64,000 nucleotides of DNA from JBQLZQ01 sp052168355 (GCA_052168355.1 JBQLZQ010000081.1:1-64000); one strand, 5' to 3'. Positions 25,014 through 34,177 are shown, counted from the first letter of the stretch. The notes: generated by a model from the sequence alone, not told the origin. Made by a program: numbers and translations.

Positions 25014-25988
25014 CTATGCGAACAGGCGCTCGCCCTCCATCCCGACATAGAGATCGGCCACAAACTCTTCGTAGCCGTTGAAGAGTTGGGTCGGCACCAT
25101 CTCGCCGGTGCCGAGCATGCGTTCCTGGGCCTGGCTCCAGCGCGGGTGCGGCACCTCCGGGTTGACGTTGGCCCAGAAGCCATACTCGCTGTCCTGCAAA
25201 TCCTCCCAGAAGCTCACCGGCCGCTCGTCGGTAAAGGTGAAACGGACGATCGATTTGATCGATTTGAAGCCGTACTTCCACGGCGTCGCCAGGCGCAGCG
25301 GCGCGCCGTTCTGCCGCGGCACCGGCTTGCCGTAGAGGCCGGTGACCATGAACGCCAGTTCGTTGGTCGCCTCCGCCATGGTCAGCCCTTCGATATAGGG
25401 CCACGGATACCAAAACTGCTTTTGCCCGCTGGCGACGGACGGGTCCTGAAACGTCTCCATCCGCACATATTTGGCGGAACCCAGGGGGCGCGCATAATCG
25501 ACCAGCGCCGCCATCGGGAATCCCGACCAGGGCACGGCCATGGCCCAGGCTTCGACGCAGCGGTGGCGGTACACCCGTTCCTCCAACGGCATGGCCCGGA
25601 TCAAGGTATCGATGTCGACGGTCTGCTCTTGCTCGACCATGCCGTCGAAGGTCACCGTCCACGGCCGGATGGGCAGATCCTGGGCGGCACGCCAGATCTG
25701 CTTGTGCGATCCGAATTCGTAGAAATTGTTATAAGTGGTGGCCTCGATCTCATCCGTCAGCGGCCGGTCGATGGCGTATCGGTCGTTGCGCGGCACGGGG
25801 TAAAGGTCGGCCGTGGGATCGTCGCCGTCCGCCGCCCGGGCGGTTCCCGGCCTCAAGGAGACGCCGCCGCCGGCCAAGATCGCCCCGCCGGCGGCCGCGG
25901 TCATGAATCGGCGCCGATCCAGATAAACCCGTTCCGGCGTCGCTGCGCTTTCCGGCATTTCCCAACCGCGTCTGATCTTGATCAGCAT
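25014..25988 (-). CDS. msrP: Protein-methionine-sulfoxide reductase catalytic subunit
   Basis: Periplasmic molybdoenzyme (formerly YedY) that repairs oxidised methionines in envelope proteins. The 324-residue precursor has a twin-arginine signal (DRRRFMTAAAGGAILAGG, residues 25-42), and Cys144 in the motif HRCVEAWAM ligates the molybdenum. ATG at 25988 gives the familiar MLIKIRRGWEMPE N-terminus. The usual membrane partner msrQ is not downstream: the 74-bp repeat and mini-island begin there, nor is it in the adjacent upstream gene. Cofactor synthesis genes moeA/moaD/moaE are at 40-42 kb. Confidence 0.95.
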   Translation of the reverse strand: MLIKIRRGWEMPESAATPERVYLDRRRFMTAAAGGAILAGGGVSLRPGTARAADGDDPTADLYPVPRNDRYAIDRPLTDEIEATTYNNFYEFGSHKQIWRAAQDLPIRPWTVTFDGMVEQEQTVDIDTLIRAMPLEERVYRHRCVEAWAMAVPWSGFPMAALVDYARPLGSAKYVRMETFQDPSVASGQKQFWYPWPYIEGLTMAEATNELAFMVTGLYGKPVPRQNGAPLRLATPWKYGFKSIKSIVRFTFTDERPVSFWEDLQDSEYGFWANVNPEVPHPRWSQAQERMLGTGEMVPTQLFNGYEEFVADLYVGMEGERLFA

Positions 25989-26111
25989 CGGCGTCTCCCG
26001 CATTGGCCGCTGGCTGCCTGCCGGACTGGCGCAACCCTAGCCCTAAGAACTAGGGCGATACTTCCTCACCGGCCAATCAAGAGTCGGTGAAAGACCGGAT
26101 CGCCCCGACCA

Positions 26112-27467
26112 TCAGGCCTTATCGGGCGCCATCCGGTCGGCCTCGGGTAGGGTCAGACCGGCGACCGCCCCGCCGACGGCCAGAACAACCAGCGCGGCGA
26201 CAGCCGCCACGGGTCCAAGAAACTGAGCCAACAGACCAAGGCCCCCCAGGACCAGGGCGACCAGGCCGACAGCGCTGTTGGCGAAGGCCACATAGAGCGG
26301 CCGCTCGTCCTTTGGAGCGGCGTCGACCAGATAGGTCTTGCGGCCCAGACGTACACCGGACATGGCGATTCCGAGAACCACAAACACGCCGGCGTACATC
26401 CAGCCGGACCGGATATCCGCCGGCAGGATCTCAAGGGTGAGGGCCAGGACGCCCGCCACCGCACCGATGAGTCCCGCAAGAACCATGACACGCTTGCTGG
26501 AGCGGTCGGAAAACAAGCCCCAAAACGGGCTGCTGACGATGTTGGCGACACCGATGGAGATGACGTAGATGCCCAGCGCCGACGCTTGGTTTCCGAACAG
26601 CCCGTGGGCATGCAACGCGTAGAGAGGGGTTGCGATCTCGATGCTGGTCAACAACCCGCGCGTTCCCAGGTAGCGGCGATAGCCGGCCACGTCACGCACC
26701 AGCCGCATGCCGCGCCGCGTCTCGTCGATGGCCCGTCGACCGCCTTCAGTGGCACCCGGTGTTTCGTCGATGCGGGCGAATAGCAGCGCCGCGCCTGCCC
26801 ATAGAACGGCCGCGGCGGCGATCAGCCAAAGATAGGGCATGATCCCGGCGTCGTCCCCGAGCCCGAAACGCATGCCGATCCCGGCCAACAGCGTCAGGGC
26901 CCCGCCAAGCGCCGCCCGGTTGGCCAACAGACGGCCCCTGCGCCCTTTTGGAATGGTCTTGCCGACGACGTCCTGAAAGGCGACCGACCCCACACCGCTG
27001 GCGACGCTGAAGGCGGCGAGAAGCGCCACAATCGCAACGCCGGCCGCCACCGGTGACAGCATGAGCGCCGCCGGGATCATGCCAAGCAGCATCAAGGCCT
27101 GCGCCGTTCCAGCCCCGACCCAGAACCATTTGCGACGCGCGGCGGCCCGGATGCGGGCGGCAACCAAAAGCTGGGGTGCCAGGGACCCGACCTGCTTGAT
27201 CGGAGCCAGAAAGCCGACCAGGAAGGCCGGCGCCCCAATGCTCGCCAGCAGCCAGGGCAACACCAGACCGGGGCTGGCAAGCTGCTCGGCAAGCTTCGTA
27301 CAGGCGCCGTTGGCGACGTTGAGCACATAGTTGGCCGGCACCGACGTGCACGCCGACTCCGGAATGGCCGCGCACAACCGTCCATCGTCGTCTTCGTCGC
27401 CGCTGAGCAGCCGATAAAGCCGATCGGTGACGGCCGGCGGTCCGGCATCAGCGGCGGTTGATATCAC
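26112..27467 (-). CDS. MFS transporter
   Basis: A 451-residue inner-membrane protein with about twelve hydrophobic segments in two six-helix halves. The N-terminal cytosolic stretch is acidic (LLSGDEDDDGRLC), followed by the first membrane helices, and the second half begins near YRRYLGTRGLLTSIEIATPL. SPFWGLFSDRSSKRVM is the MFS loop 8-9 motif (GxxxDRxxxR-like). The substrate cannot be inferred. It ends just before the dps stop region; dps and this gene run in the same direction with a 21-base gap, so they may be cotranscribed under iron control. Confidence 0.85.
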   Translation of the reverse strand: MISTAADAGPPAVTDRLYRLLSGDEDDDGRLCAAIPESACTSVPANYVLNVANGACTKLAEQLASPGLVLPWLLASIGAPAFLVGFLAPIKQVGSLAPQLLVAARIRAAARRKWFWVGAGTAQALMLLGMIPAALMLSPVAAGVAIVALLAAFSVASGVGSVAFQDVVGKTIPKGRRGRLLANRAALGGALTLLAGIGMRFGLGDDAGIMPYLWLIAAAAVLWAGAALLFARIDETPGATEGGRRAIDETRRGMRLVRDVAGYRRYLGTRGLLTSIEIATPLYALHAHGLFGNQASALGIYVISIGVANIVSSPFWGLFSDRSSKRVMVLAGLIGAVAGVLALTLEILPADIRSGWMYAGVFVVLGIAMSGVRLGRKTYLVDAAPKDERPLYVAFANSAVGLVALVLGGLGLLAQFLGPVAAVAALVVLAVGGAVAGLTLPEADRMAPDKA

Positions 27468-27488
27468 GAACCTCGAAACGGGCGGACG

Positions 27489-27962
27489 TTAGGCCAGCAT
27501 GCTGCGCAGCATCCAGGCGGTTTTTTCATGGATCTGCATGCGTTGGGTCAGAAGATCGGCCGTCGGCTCGTCGCCGGCCTTTTCAGCCGCCGGGAACACG
27601 GAGCGGGCGGTGCGGACCACGGCTTCCTGGCCCTCGACCAGCTGGGCGATCATCTTCTCCGCGGTGGGAACACCTTCCTCCTCCGACAGGCTCGTGAGCT
27701 TGCTATAGGCGGTATAGGTGCCCGGTGCCGGAAAGCCCAAGGCCCGGATCCGCTCGGCGATCTCGTCGACCGCGGCGGCCAGTTCGGTGTACTGCTCCTC
27801 GAACATCACGTGCAGGGTGTTGAACTGCGGTCCGGTGACGTTCCAGTGGAAATTATGGGTCTTGAGGTAGAGCGTGTAGGTATCGGCCAACAGGTTGGAT
27901 AGCCCCTCGGCGATCTTCTTGCGGTCTTTTTCCCCGATGCCGATATCGATTTTCAAGGCCAT
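27489..27962 (-). CDS. dps: DNA starvation/stationary-phase protection protein (Dps)
   Basis: A mini-ferritin of 157 residues that oxidises iron with peroxide and shields DNA as a dodecamer. The ferroxidase site residues are in THNFHWNVTGPQF and FEEQYTELAAAVDEIAERI. ATG at 27962 follows GAGGAG with good spacing; an in-frame ATG at 27977 overlaps that ribosome site and is rejected. A perfect Irr-type iron control element lies 48-62 bases upstream, indicating repression or activation by iron or heme status. Confidence 0.95.
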   Translation of the reverse strand: MALKIDIGIGEKDRKKIAEGLSNLLADTYTLYLKTHNFHWNVTGPQFNTLHVMFEEQYTELAAAVDEIAERIRALGFPAPGTYTAYSKLTSLSEEEGVPTAEKMIAQLVEGQEAVVRTARSVFPAAEKAGDEPTADLLTQRMQIHEKTAWMLRSMLA

Positions 27963-28009
27963 GGCGCATCTCCTCATTCAAGGCTGAGGCCGTCGGCGGA
28001 CAGCCTAAT

Positions 28010-28024
28010 TTAGAATAATTCTAA
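28010..28024. promoter_or_regulatory. Iron control element (Irr-box-like) upstream of dps
   Basis: TTAGAAT-A-ATTCTAA is a perfect 15-base palindrome matching the ICE consensus (TTTAGAA-N-TTCTAAA type) bound by Irr in alphaproteobacteria. It is in the dps promoter region. Fur or Mur could bind similar AT-rich palindromes, but the TAGAA/TTCTA core favours Irr. Confidence 0.65.
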
Positions 28025-28078
28025 TCTACGTTTTGGACCACGCTATTTCAAGGGACGAAATCCGGAATTCAAGCCGGA

Positions 28079-29311
28079 TCATCGCAGCGCCGCGCATGCC
28101 TTTTGTATTCGGGTGCAGGCTTCCGTCAGCGCCTCCGTCGAGGTCGCGTAGGACACGCGGAAGAACGGCTCGAGACCGAACGCCGCTCCCTGAACCACGG
28201 CAACGCCGACCGATTCCAGCAGGTAGGTGACAAAATCCTCGTCCGTGTCCAGGCGCTTGCCGTCCGGCGTGGTCTTGCCCATGCACCCCTGGCACGACGG
28301 ATAGACATAAAAGGCGCCTTCGGGCCGATGACAGACGATGCCGTCCGCCTGGTTGAGCATGTCGACCACCAGGTTGCGCCGCGCCGCAAACGCCGCGGCG
28401 CGTTCGGCGATGAAGTCCTGGGGGCCGTTGAGCGCCTCCACCGCCGCCGCCTGGCTGATCGAACTGGGGTTGGAGGTGCCTTGGCTCTGCACCTTGGCGA
28501 TGGCCTTGATCAGAGCCCGCGGCCCGCCGGCATAGCCGATCCGCCAGCCGGTCATGGCATAGGCCTTCGACACGCCGTTGACGGTCAAGGTGCGGTCGTA
28601 CAGCTTCGGCTCGACCTCGGCCGGGGTGGCAAAGCGAAACCCGTCATAGACCACATGCTCGTACATATCGTCGGTCATGACGTGGACATGACCGTGCCGG
28701 GCCAGGACATCGGTCAACGCCTTCAGTTCCGCCACGGCATAGGCAGCACCGGTCGGATTGTTGGGCGAGTTGAGAATGATCCACTTGGTCCGCGGCGTGA
28801 TCGCGGCCTCAAGGTCCGCCGGCTGCAGCTTGAACCCGTTGTCCGCCGGGCAGGCCACCGGCACCGGCGTGCCGCCGCACAACAGGACGATGTCCGGGTA
28901 AGACACCCAGTAGGGTGCGGGAATGATCACCTCGTCGCCCGGGTTCAGGGTGGCCAGAAAGGCGTTGAAGATGACCTGCTTTCCGCCATTGCCGACGGTG
29001 ATCTGGTCCGTGGCGTAGTCCAGCCCGTTTTCCCGCTTAAACTTGGCCGCGATCGCCTTCTTGAGCGCCAGCGTGCCGTCCACCGCGGTATATTTGGTCT
29101 GTCCCGCCTCGATCGCACGGATCGCCGCCTGTTTGATGGTGTCTGGCGTATCGAAGTCCGGCTCGCCGGCGCCAAGGCCGATGACGTCGCGCCCGGCGGC
29201 CTTCAGCTCCTGCGCCTTCTGGGTGACGGCGATGGTCGGCGACGGCTTGATGCGACCGACGGATTGCGACAGGAACGGCCGTTCAAGCGGCTTGGCGACG
29301 ACAGCAGACAT
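28079..29311 (-). CDS. Pyridoxal-phosphate aminotransferase (aspartate aminotransferase, class I)
   Basis: Transfers amino groups between aspartate (and possibly prephenate or other acids) and 2-oxoglutarate. The 410-residue product has the fold-type I signature: ILNSPNNPTGAAY, the PLP-lysine motif VNGVSKAYAMTGWRIGY, and the C-terminal substrate Arg in FFRVSYATS. It matches the AatA/AspC1 alphaproteobacterial group (N-terminal VGRIKPSPTIAVTQKA). ATG at 29311 (MSAVVAKPLE) is preferred over a start at 29347. It is divergent from the MoaD-like gene. Confidence 0.93.
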   Translation of the reverse strand: MSAVVAKPLERPFLSQSVGRIKPSPTIAVTQKAQELKAAGRDVIGLGAGEPDFDTPDTIKQAAIRAIEAGQTKYTAVDGTLALKKAIAAKFKRENGLDYATDQITVGNGGKQVIFNAFLATLNPGDEVIIPAPYWVSYPDIVLLCGGTPVPVACPADNGFKLQPADLEAAITPRTKWIILNSPNNPTGAAYAVAELKALTDVLARHGHVHVMTDDMYEHVVYDGFRFATPAEVEPKLYDRTLTVNGVSKAYAMTGWRIGYAGGPRALIKAIAKVQSQGTSNPSSISQAAAVEALNGPQDFIAERAAAFAARRNLVVDMLNQADGIVCHRPEGAFYVYPSCQGCMGKTTPDGKRLDTDEDFVTYLLESVGVAVVQGAAFGLEPFFRVSYATSTEALTEACTRIQKACAALR

Positions 29312-29470
29312 GGGTAGGTCCCCGGTTATGGCTCCGGCGCCAGACACTACGCCCTGCCGATCGTCCCGTGCAAGCGCGGGTCGCCGTCAGAACCGCCACA
29401 ACACATGGAATTCGAAACCGGTTGCATCCATTTGGTTTGAAGTCCAAGCTTCCGTCCAAGTCGCGAGATC

Positions 29471-29740
29471 ATGCCACGAGTCAGTTTCCCTGCGGCGCTG
29501 CAGCGCCACCTGAATTGTCCGCCGGTTGATGTTCCTGGCGGAACTGTGCGGGCGTTGCTGGACGAGGTCTTCGCCGCCAATCCCCCTTTGCGCACCTATC
29601 TGCTGGACGATCAGGGCCGGTTGCGCCGTCATGTCAATGTGTTCATCAACGACCAACAGGTTACGGACCGGCGAGGGTTGAGCGACCCCGTTCAGTCTCA
29701 CGACGAGATTTTTGTCTTCCAGGCGCTTTCGGGAGGGTGA
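29471..29740 (+). CDS. MoaD/ThiS-like ubiquitin-fold protein
   Basis: An 89-residue beta-grasp protein ending in ALSGG; the exposed C-terminal Gly-Gly is the hallmark of sulfur carriers that are adenylated and thiocarboxylated. It starts MPRVSFPAALQRHLNCP. It is not the molybdopterin synthase small subunit, since a canonical moaD sits with moaE at 41.5 kb. It is one base from the following BNR-repeat gene (TGA-G-ATG), so the two are translated together. MoaD-like/BNR pairs recur in many bacteria but have no assigned role that I can name. Confidence 0.85.
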   Translation: MPRVSFPAALQRHLNCPPVDVPGGTVRALLDEVFAANPPLRTYLLDDQGRLRRHVNVFINDQQVTDRRGLSDPVQSHDEIFVFQALSGG

Positions 29741-29741
29741 G

Positions 29742-30848
29742 ATGACCGATCGGATTTTTCTGGCAACCCGGAAGGGGCTGTTTGCGCTGTCCCGTCGTGG
29801 ACCGGCCGACTGGTCCGTGTCGACGACGGCGTTCCTGGGCGATCCGGTGAGCGCGGTCCTTCACGACCGGCGCGATGGAACCGTCTATGCCGCGCTCAAC
29901 CTCGGGCATTTCGGGCACAAGCTGCACCGATCCGGCGATGGTGGGGCGACATGGGAAGCGCTGACGGCCCCCGCATTCGAGACCGCCCCGTCGAATGGCG
30001 GCGCGGCCGCCGATGGGGAAAAGGCCGCAAGTCCCAGCGTCTCCTTGATCTGGACCCTGGCGGCTGGAGGCGAAGACCAACCCGGTCGGCTTTTGGCCGG
30101 TACCATCCCCGGCGGTTTGTTCCGATCCGACGATCGCGGCGAGAGTTGGCATCTGACCGACAGCCTGTGGCGGAGGCCCGAACGCACGGAATGGTTCGGC
30201 GGCGGCTATGATGATCCCGGCATTCACAGCATCTTTGTCGATCCCCGCGATAGCGGCCGCCTGTCGGTCGGCGTTTCCTGCGGCGGGGTTTGGAAAAGCG
30301 ACGATGACGGCAAGACGTGGCGGTTGGCCGGCAAGGGGCAGCGCGCGGACTATGTGCCACCGCCGCGCGATACCGACCCCCTCTACCAGGACCCGCATCG
30401 TCTGGCCGTCTGCGCCACCGCCCCCGATGTCGTGTGGTGCCAGCACCACAATGGCATCTTTCGGTCCGAAGACGCCGCCGAGACCTTCACCGAGATCAAG
30501 GGCGTCGCCCCGTCCGCATTCGGTTTCGCCGTCGCCGCCCACCCCCGTGATCCGGCCACGGCCTGGTTCGCACCGGCCAAGAAGGACGATTGCCGCATCC
30601 CGGTCGATGGACGCCTGGTCGTCACGCGGACCCGGGACGGCGGCCGCAGCTTCGAACCCCTGACCGCCGGCCTGCCAGGGTCGCCCGCCTACGACCTGGT
30701 CTATCGGCACGCGCTGGACGTCGACGACAGCGGCGACCGGCTGGTCATGGGGTCGACCACCGGCAATCTCTGGATCAGTGAGGACGGCGGCGAGCGTTGG
30801 GACCATCGCGGCCACTTCCCGCCGATCGCTCAGGCCGCCTTCGCCTGA
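29742..30848 (+). CDS. WD40/YVTN/BNR-repeat (sialidase-like propeller) protein
   Basis: A 368-residue beta-propeller with repeated Asp-box (BNR) motifs of the S-x-D-x-G-x-x-W type: RSGDGGATWE, RSDDRGESW, KSDDDGKTW, RTRDGGRSF, SEDGGERWD. No signal peptide is present, so it is probably cytoplasmic, unlike true sialidases, and the sialidase catalytic Arg triad is not evident. It likely acts as a binding scaffold. It is translationally linked to the MoaD-like gene, which may modify or be recognised by it. Confidence 0.85.
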   Translation: MTDRIFLATRKGLFALSRRGPADWSVSTTAFLGDPVSAVLHDRRDGTVYAALNLGHFGHKLHRSGDGGATWEALTAPAFETAPSNGGAAADGEKAASPSVSLIWTLAAGGEDQPGRLLAGTIPGGLFRSDDRGESWHLTDSLWRRPERTEWFGGGYDDPGIHSIFVDPRDSGRLSVGVSCGGVWKSDDDGKTWRLAGKGQRADYVPPPRDTDPLYQDPHRLAVCATAPDVVWCQHHNGIFRSEDAAETFTEIKGVAPSAFGFAVAAHPRDPATAWFAPAKKDDCRIPVDGRLVVTRTRDGGRSFEPLTAGLPGSPAYDLVYRHALDVDDSGDRLVMGSTTGNLWISEDGGERWDHRGHFPPIAQAAFA

Positions 30849-30939
30849 ACCCGGCAGCGGATGCGCCGCGGCCGGCAATATCTGCCGCTCACTGACCGTT
30901 CCCCCTGGCCAATATCGTTATTTCTCAGATAGTTAGGCC

Positions 30940-30955
30940 TGGCATCCCGCTTGCT
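30940..30955 (+). promoter_or_regulatory. Sigma-54 (RpoN) promoter upstream of the lytic transglycosylase
   Basis: TGGCAT-CCCGC-TTGCT matches the -24/-12 consensus TGGCAC-N5-TTGCW, with the invariant GG and GC exactly 10 bases apart. It would start transcription about 35-40 bases before ATG 31004. Sigma-54 control would fit a flagellum-related peptidoglycan enzyme. Confidence 0.6.
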
Positions 30956-31003
30956 TCCCGCTCGTGTGCGCCCTATTCCCGTTGCCGGACAAGCCTTGCC
31001 CCG

Positions 31004-31951
31004 ATGACCGCCACAACCGCCCTGCATACCGTCGGTGCCTATAAGGTCAGCGACACCGTGATGCGCGCCGTCAAGGACGCCAGTCGAGAGACGGGCGTCA
31101 ACTATGCGTTCATGATGGCCAAGGCGGCGCAGGAAAGCGGGTTCAAGCCGGACGCCAAGGCCGCCACCAGCTCGGCCACCGGGCTGTACCAGTTCATCGA
31201 CCAGACCTGGCTGGACATGGTCAAGACCCATGGCGCAAAGCACGGGCTGGGATCCTACGCCGGAAAAATCGACACCGGGCCGGGCGGATCGGCGCGGGTC
31301 GACGACCCGACGGCCAAGTCCGAAATCCTGGCTTTGCGCAGCGACCCCCGGATCAACGCCTTGATGGCCGGCGAGTTCGCCCGGGACAACCAAGCCCACC
31401 TGGAACGGACGGTGGGCGGCGATGTCGGTCCGACCGACCTTTACCTGGCGCATTTTCTGGGGGCTGGCGGCGCGGCCAGGTTTCTGACGGCGATGCGGGC
31501 CGATCCTTCGGTGTCCGCCGCCGGCCTGTTCCCCGACGCGGCGGCCGCCAATCCCACTGTGTTCACCGATACCAGCACCGGCACCCCGCGCAGCTTGGGC
31601 GATGTCTACGGCCTGTTCAATGGCAAGGTGGAGCGGGCGATGGCCATGGTCGACGGCGCGCCGAGCCCGGCCCAACGCGCCGGAGCGATCGAGGGCACGC
31701 GCGGCAGCGCCGGCAACCGCCCCATGTTCGACCACGGCCAAGCCGGACCCCTGTTCGCCACCGCCACGACCGGACCATCCACATCCGCAGGCATGCTTGC
31801 CGGACTGGGCGACAAGAGCCTGTCCCTGTTCACGGTGCTCACCCTGTCGGCGCTGTCGGTACCGGGCGAGGATGGCCAGGACGGCTTGCCGGGAGGGTCG
31901 GACGACCGGCAGACCCAAACGGCCCGCTTCGTGATGCCGACCGGCACCTAG
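31004..31951 (+). CDS. Lytic transglycosylase (SLT-like) domain protein
   Basis: A 315-residue protein whose residues 15-150 form a lysozyme-like SLT domain. The catalytic Glu lies in MMAKAAQESGFKPDAKA and is followed by the SATGLYQFIDQTW motif. It cleaves the glycan backbone of peptidoglycan. No clear N-terminal signal peptide is visible, which is unusual unless it is exported with a machine such as the flagellum. The C-terminal 130 residues are Gly/Thr/Ala-rich and low in complexity. A sigma-54-like promoter precedes it. Confidence 0.8.
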   Translation: MTATTALHTVGAYKVSDTVMRAVKDASRETGVNYAFMMAKAAQESGFKPDAKAATSSATGLYQFIDQTWLDMVKTHGAKHGLGSYAGKIDTGPGGSARVDDPTAKSEILALRSDPRINALMAGEFARDNQAHLERTVGGDVGPTDLYLAHFLGAGGAARFLTAMRADPSVSAAGLFPDAAAANPTVFTDTSTGTPRSLGDVYGLFNGKVERAMAMVDGAPSPAQRAGAIEGTRGSAGNRPMFDHGQAGPLFATATTGPSTSAGMLAGLGDKSLSLFTVLTLSALSVPGEDGQDGLPGGSDDRQTQTARFVMPTGT

Positions 31952-32021
31952 AGACCGTTTATCCCCTGTTCGCGCACGTCGTCATCTGGTCTTTGCGGCG
32001 TCCGGTACGATATAACGGGGC

Positions 32022-34169
32022 ATGAGCACCGCCGACCTTCAGTCACCCGCCCTTGTTCCGTTTCAGGGACCGCAGTTGCCGCCGGCGCTAGAGGGCCCGC
32101 CGTTCGAGATCGTGTCGGACTATCGGCCGGCCGGCGACCAGCCCGAGGCTATCGCCGAACTGACCGCCGGGCTGCGCGGCGACGAACGCGACCAGGTGCT
32201 GCTGGGCGTGACAGGGTCCGGCAAGACCTTCACCGTCGCCCACATCATCCAGGAACTACAGCGGCCGGCCCTGATCCTGGCCCCGAACAAGACATTGGCG
32301 GCGCAGCTTTATAGCGAGATGAAGGGCTTCTTTCCCAACAACGCGGTCGAGTATTTCGTTTCCTATTACGACTACTATCAGCCCGAAGCCTACGTCCCGC
32401 GCACCGACACCTACATCGAAAAGGAAAGCTCCATCAACGAGCAGATCGACCGCATGCGGCACGCCGCCACCCGGGCGCTGCTGGAGCGGCGCGATGCCGT
32501 GGTTGTCGCGTCGGTCTCGTGCATCTACGGCATCGGCGATGTCGAAACCTACAACAGCATGGCCTTGACCCTTGAAAAAGGGCAGCGGCTGAACCGATCC
32601 GAGCTGCTGCGCCGGCTGATCGAAATCCAGTACCGGCGCAACGATGCCGGCTTCGCCCGCGGCGCGTTCCGGGTGCGCGGCGACGTGGTCGAGCTGTTTC
32701 CGGCCCATTTGGAAGACCGCGCGTGGCGCATTTCCCTGTTCGGCGACGAGATCGAGACGATCCAGGAATTCGACCCCCTGACCGGCGAGAAACAGGGGTC
32801 TCTGGATAAGGTGAAAGTCTACGCCAACAGCCACCATGTTACGCCGAAACCGACGCTGATGCAGGCCGTCAAGCAGATGCAGCAGGACCTAAAGATCCGG
32901 CTGGCCGAGTTCAACGAGCAAGGCAAGCTGCTCGAGGCACAGCGTCTGGAACAGCGCACCCAGTTTGACATCGAGATGATCCAGGCGACGGGATCGTGCG
33001 CCGGCATCGAGAATTATTCGCGTTATCTGACCGGCCGCCCGCCGGGCGCGCCACCGCCGACCCTGTTCGAATACCTGCCCAAGGACGCGCTGCTGTTCGT
33101 CGACGAAAGCCACGTCATGGTGCCGCAGCTCGGCGGCATGTTCAAAGGCGACCGGGCCCGGAAGCTGACCCTGTCCGAGTTCGGTTTCCGTCTGCCGGCC
33201 TGTGTCGACAACCGGCCGCTGAAATTCGAGGAATGGGAAGCCATGCGGCCCCAGACCGTGTTCGTGTCGGCCACGCCGGGCCCGTGGGAACTGGAACGTA
33301 CCGGCGGTGTCTTCACCGAACAGGTGGTGCGTCCGACCGGCCTGATCGACCCGCTGGTCATCGTCCGGCCGACGGCCAACCAGGTCGACGATCTGATGGA
33401 CGAGTGCCGCCAGATGGTCGCCAAGGGTCTGCGCGTGCTGGTCACGACGCTGACCAAGCGGATGGCCGAGGCGCTGACGGAATACATGACCGAAGCGGGC
33501 ATCAAGGTGCGCTATATCCATTCCGACGTGGAAACGCTGGAGAGGATCGAGATCATCCGCGACCTCAGGCTGGGCGCCTTCGACGTGCTGATCGGCATCA
33601 ACCTGCTGCGCGAGGGTCTGGACATCCCCGAATGCGGGTTGGTGGCCATCCTGGATGCCGACAAGGAAGGCTATCTCAGGTCGCGCACATCGCTGATCCA
33701 GACCATCGGGCGTGCGGCCCGGAACCTGGACGGTCGGGCCGTGCTGTACGCGGATGTCATGACCAAGAGCCTGACTGACGCGTTGGAGGAAACGGCCCGG
33801 CGACGCGAGCGCCAGCAGGCCTACAACGCCGCCCGTGGCATCACCCCGGAAAGCGTGCGCAAGAACATCACCGACGTCATGAACAGCGTGTATGAGCGCG
33901 GCGACCGGGTGACCATCGATACGGGGGACCCCGACGCACCGCACCTGACCGGGAAATCGATCCGAGACTACATGCGAGAGCTGGAACAGCGGATGCAGGC
34001 GGCGGCGGCCGACCTTGAGTTTGAGGAAGCGGCCCGCATGCGCGACGAGCTGCGCCGGCTGGAGGCGATGGATTTGGGCCTGATGGACACCGTGGCCGCG
34101 GCGGGGGGGGCCGCTCCGGCCCGTCGAGAGGCCGGCGGACGGGCCAGAAAGCGACGAGGAAGACGATAA
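32022..34169 (+). CDS. uvrB: UvrABC excision nuclease subunit B
   Basis: DNA-damage verification helicase of nucleotide excision repair. The 715-residue product has Walker A GVTGSGKTFTVA, the beta-hairpin region (YYDYYQPEAYVP), helicase motif II as DESH, motif VI QTIGRAARN, and a C-terminal UVR motif that contacts UvrC (LEFEEAARMRDELRRLE). The tail is basic. I looked for the alphaproteobacterial SOS box GTTC-N7-GTTC in the 70 bases upstream and did not see one. uvrC is nearby at 36580. Confidence 0.98.
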   Translation: MSTADLQSPALVPFQGPQLPPALEGPPFEIVSDYRPAGDQPEAIAELTAGLRGDERDQVLLGVTGSGKTFTVAHIIQELQRPALILAPNKTLAAQLYSEMKGFFPNNAVEYFVSYYDYYQPEAYVPRTDTYIEKESSINEQIDRMRHAATRALLERRDAVVVASVSCIYGIGDVETYNSMALTLEKGQRLNRSELLRRLIEIQYRRNDAGFARGAFRVRGDVVELFPAHLEDRAWRISLFGDEIETIQEFDPLTGEKQGSLDKVKVYANSHHVTPKPTLMQAVKQMQQDLKIRLAEFNEQGKLLEAQRLEQRTQFDIEMIQATGSCAGIENYSRYLTGRPPGAPPPTLFEYLPKDALLFVDESHVMVPQLGGMFKGDRARKLTLSEFGFRLPACVDNRPLKFEEWEAMRPQTVFVSATPGPWELERTGGVFTEQVVRPTGLIDPLVIVRPTANQVDDLMDECRQMVAKGLRVLVTTLTKRMAEALTEYMTEAGIKVRYIHSDVETLERIEIIRDLRLGAFDVLIGINLLREGLDIPECGLVAILDADKEGYLRSRTSLIQTIGRAARNLDGRAVLYADVMTKSLTDALEETARRRERQQAYNAARGITPESVRKNITDVMNSVYERGDRVTIDTGDPDAPHLTGKSIRDYMRELEQRMQAAAADLEFEEAARMRDELRRLEAMDLGLMDTVAAAGGAAPARREAGGRARKRRGRR

Positions 34170-34177
34170 AGCGCTGC

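Noticed and set aside
29742..30848. True sialidase activity for the BNR protein
   Set aside because: It has Asp-boxes but no signal peptide and no visible catalytic Arg triad/Tyr-Glu pair, so only the propeller fold is supported.
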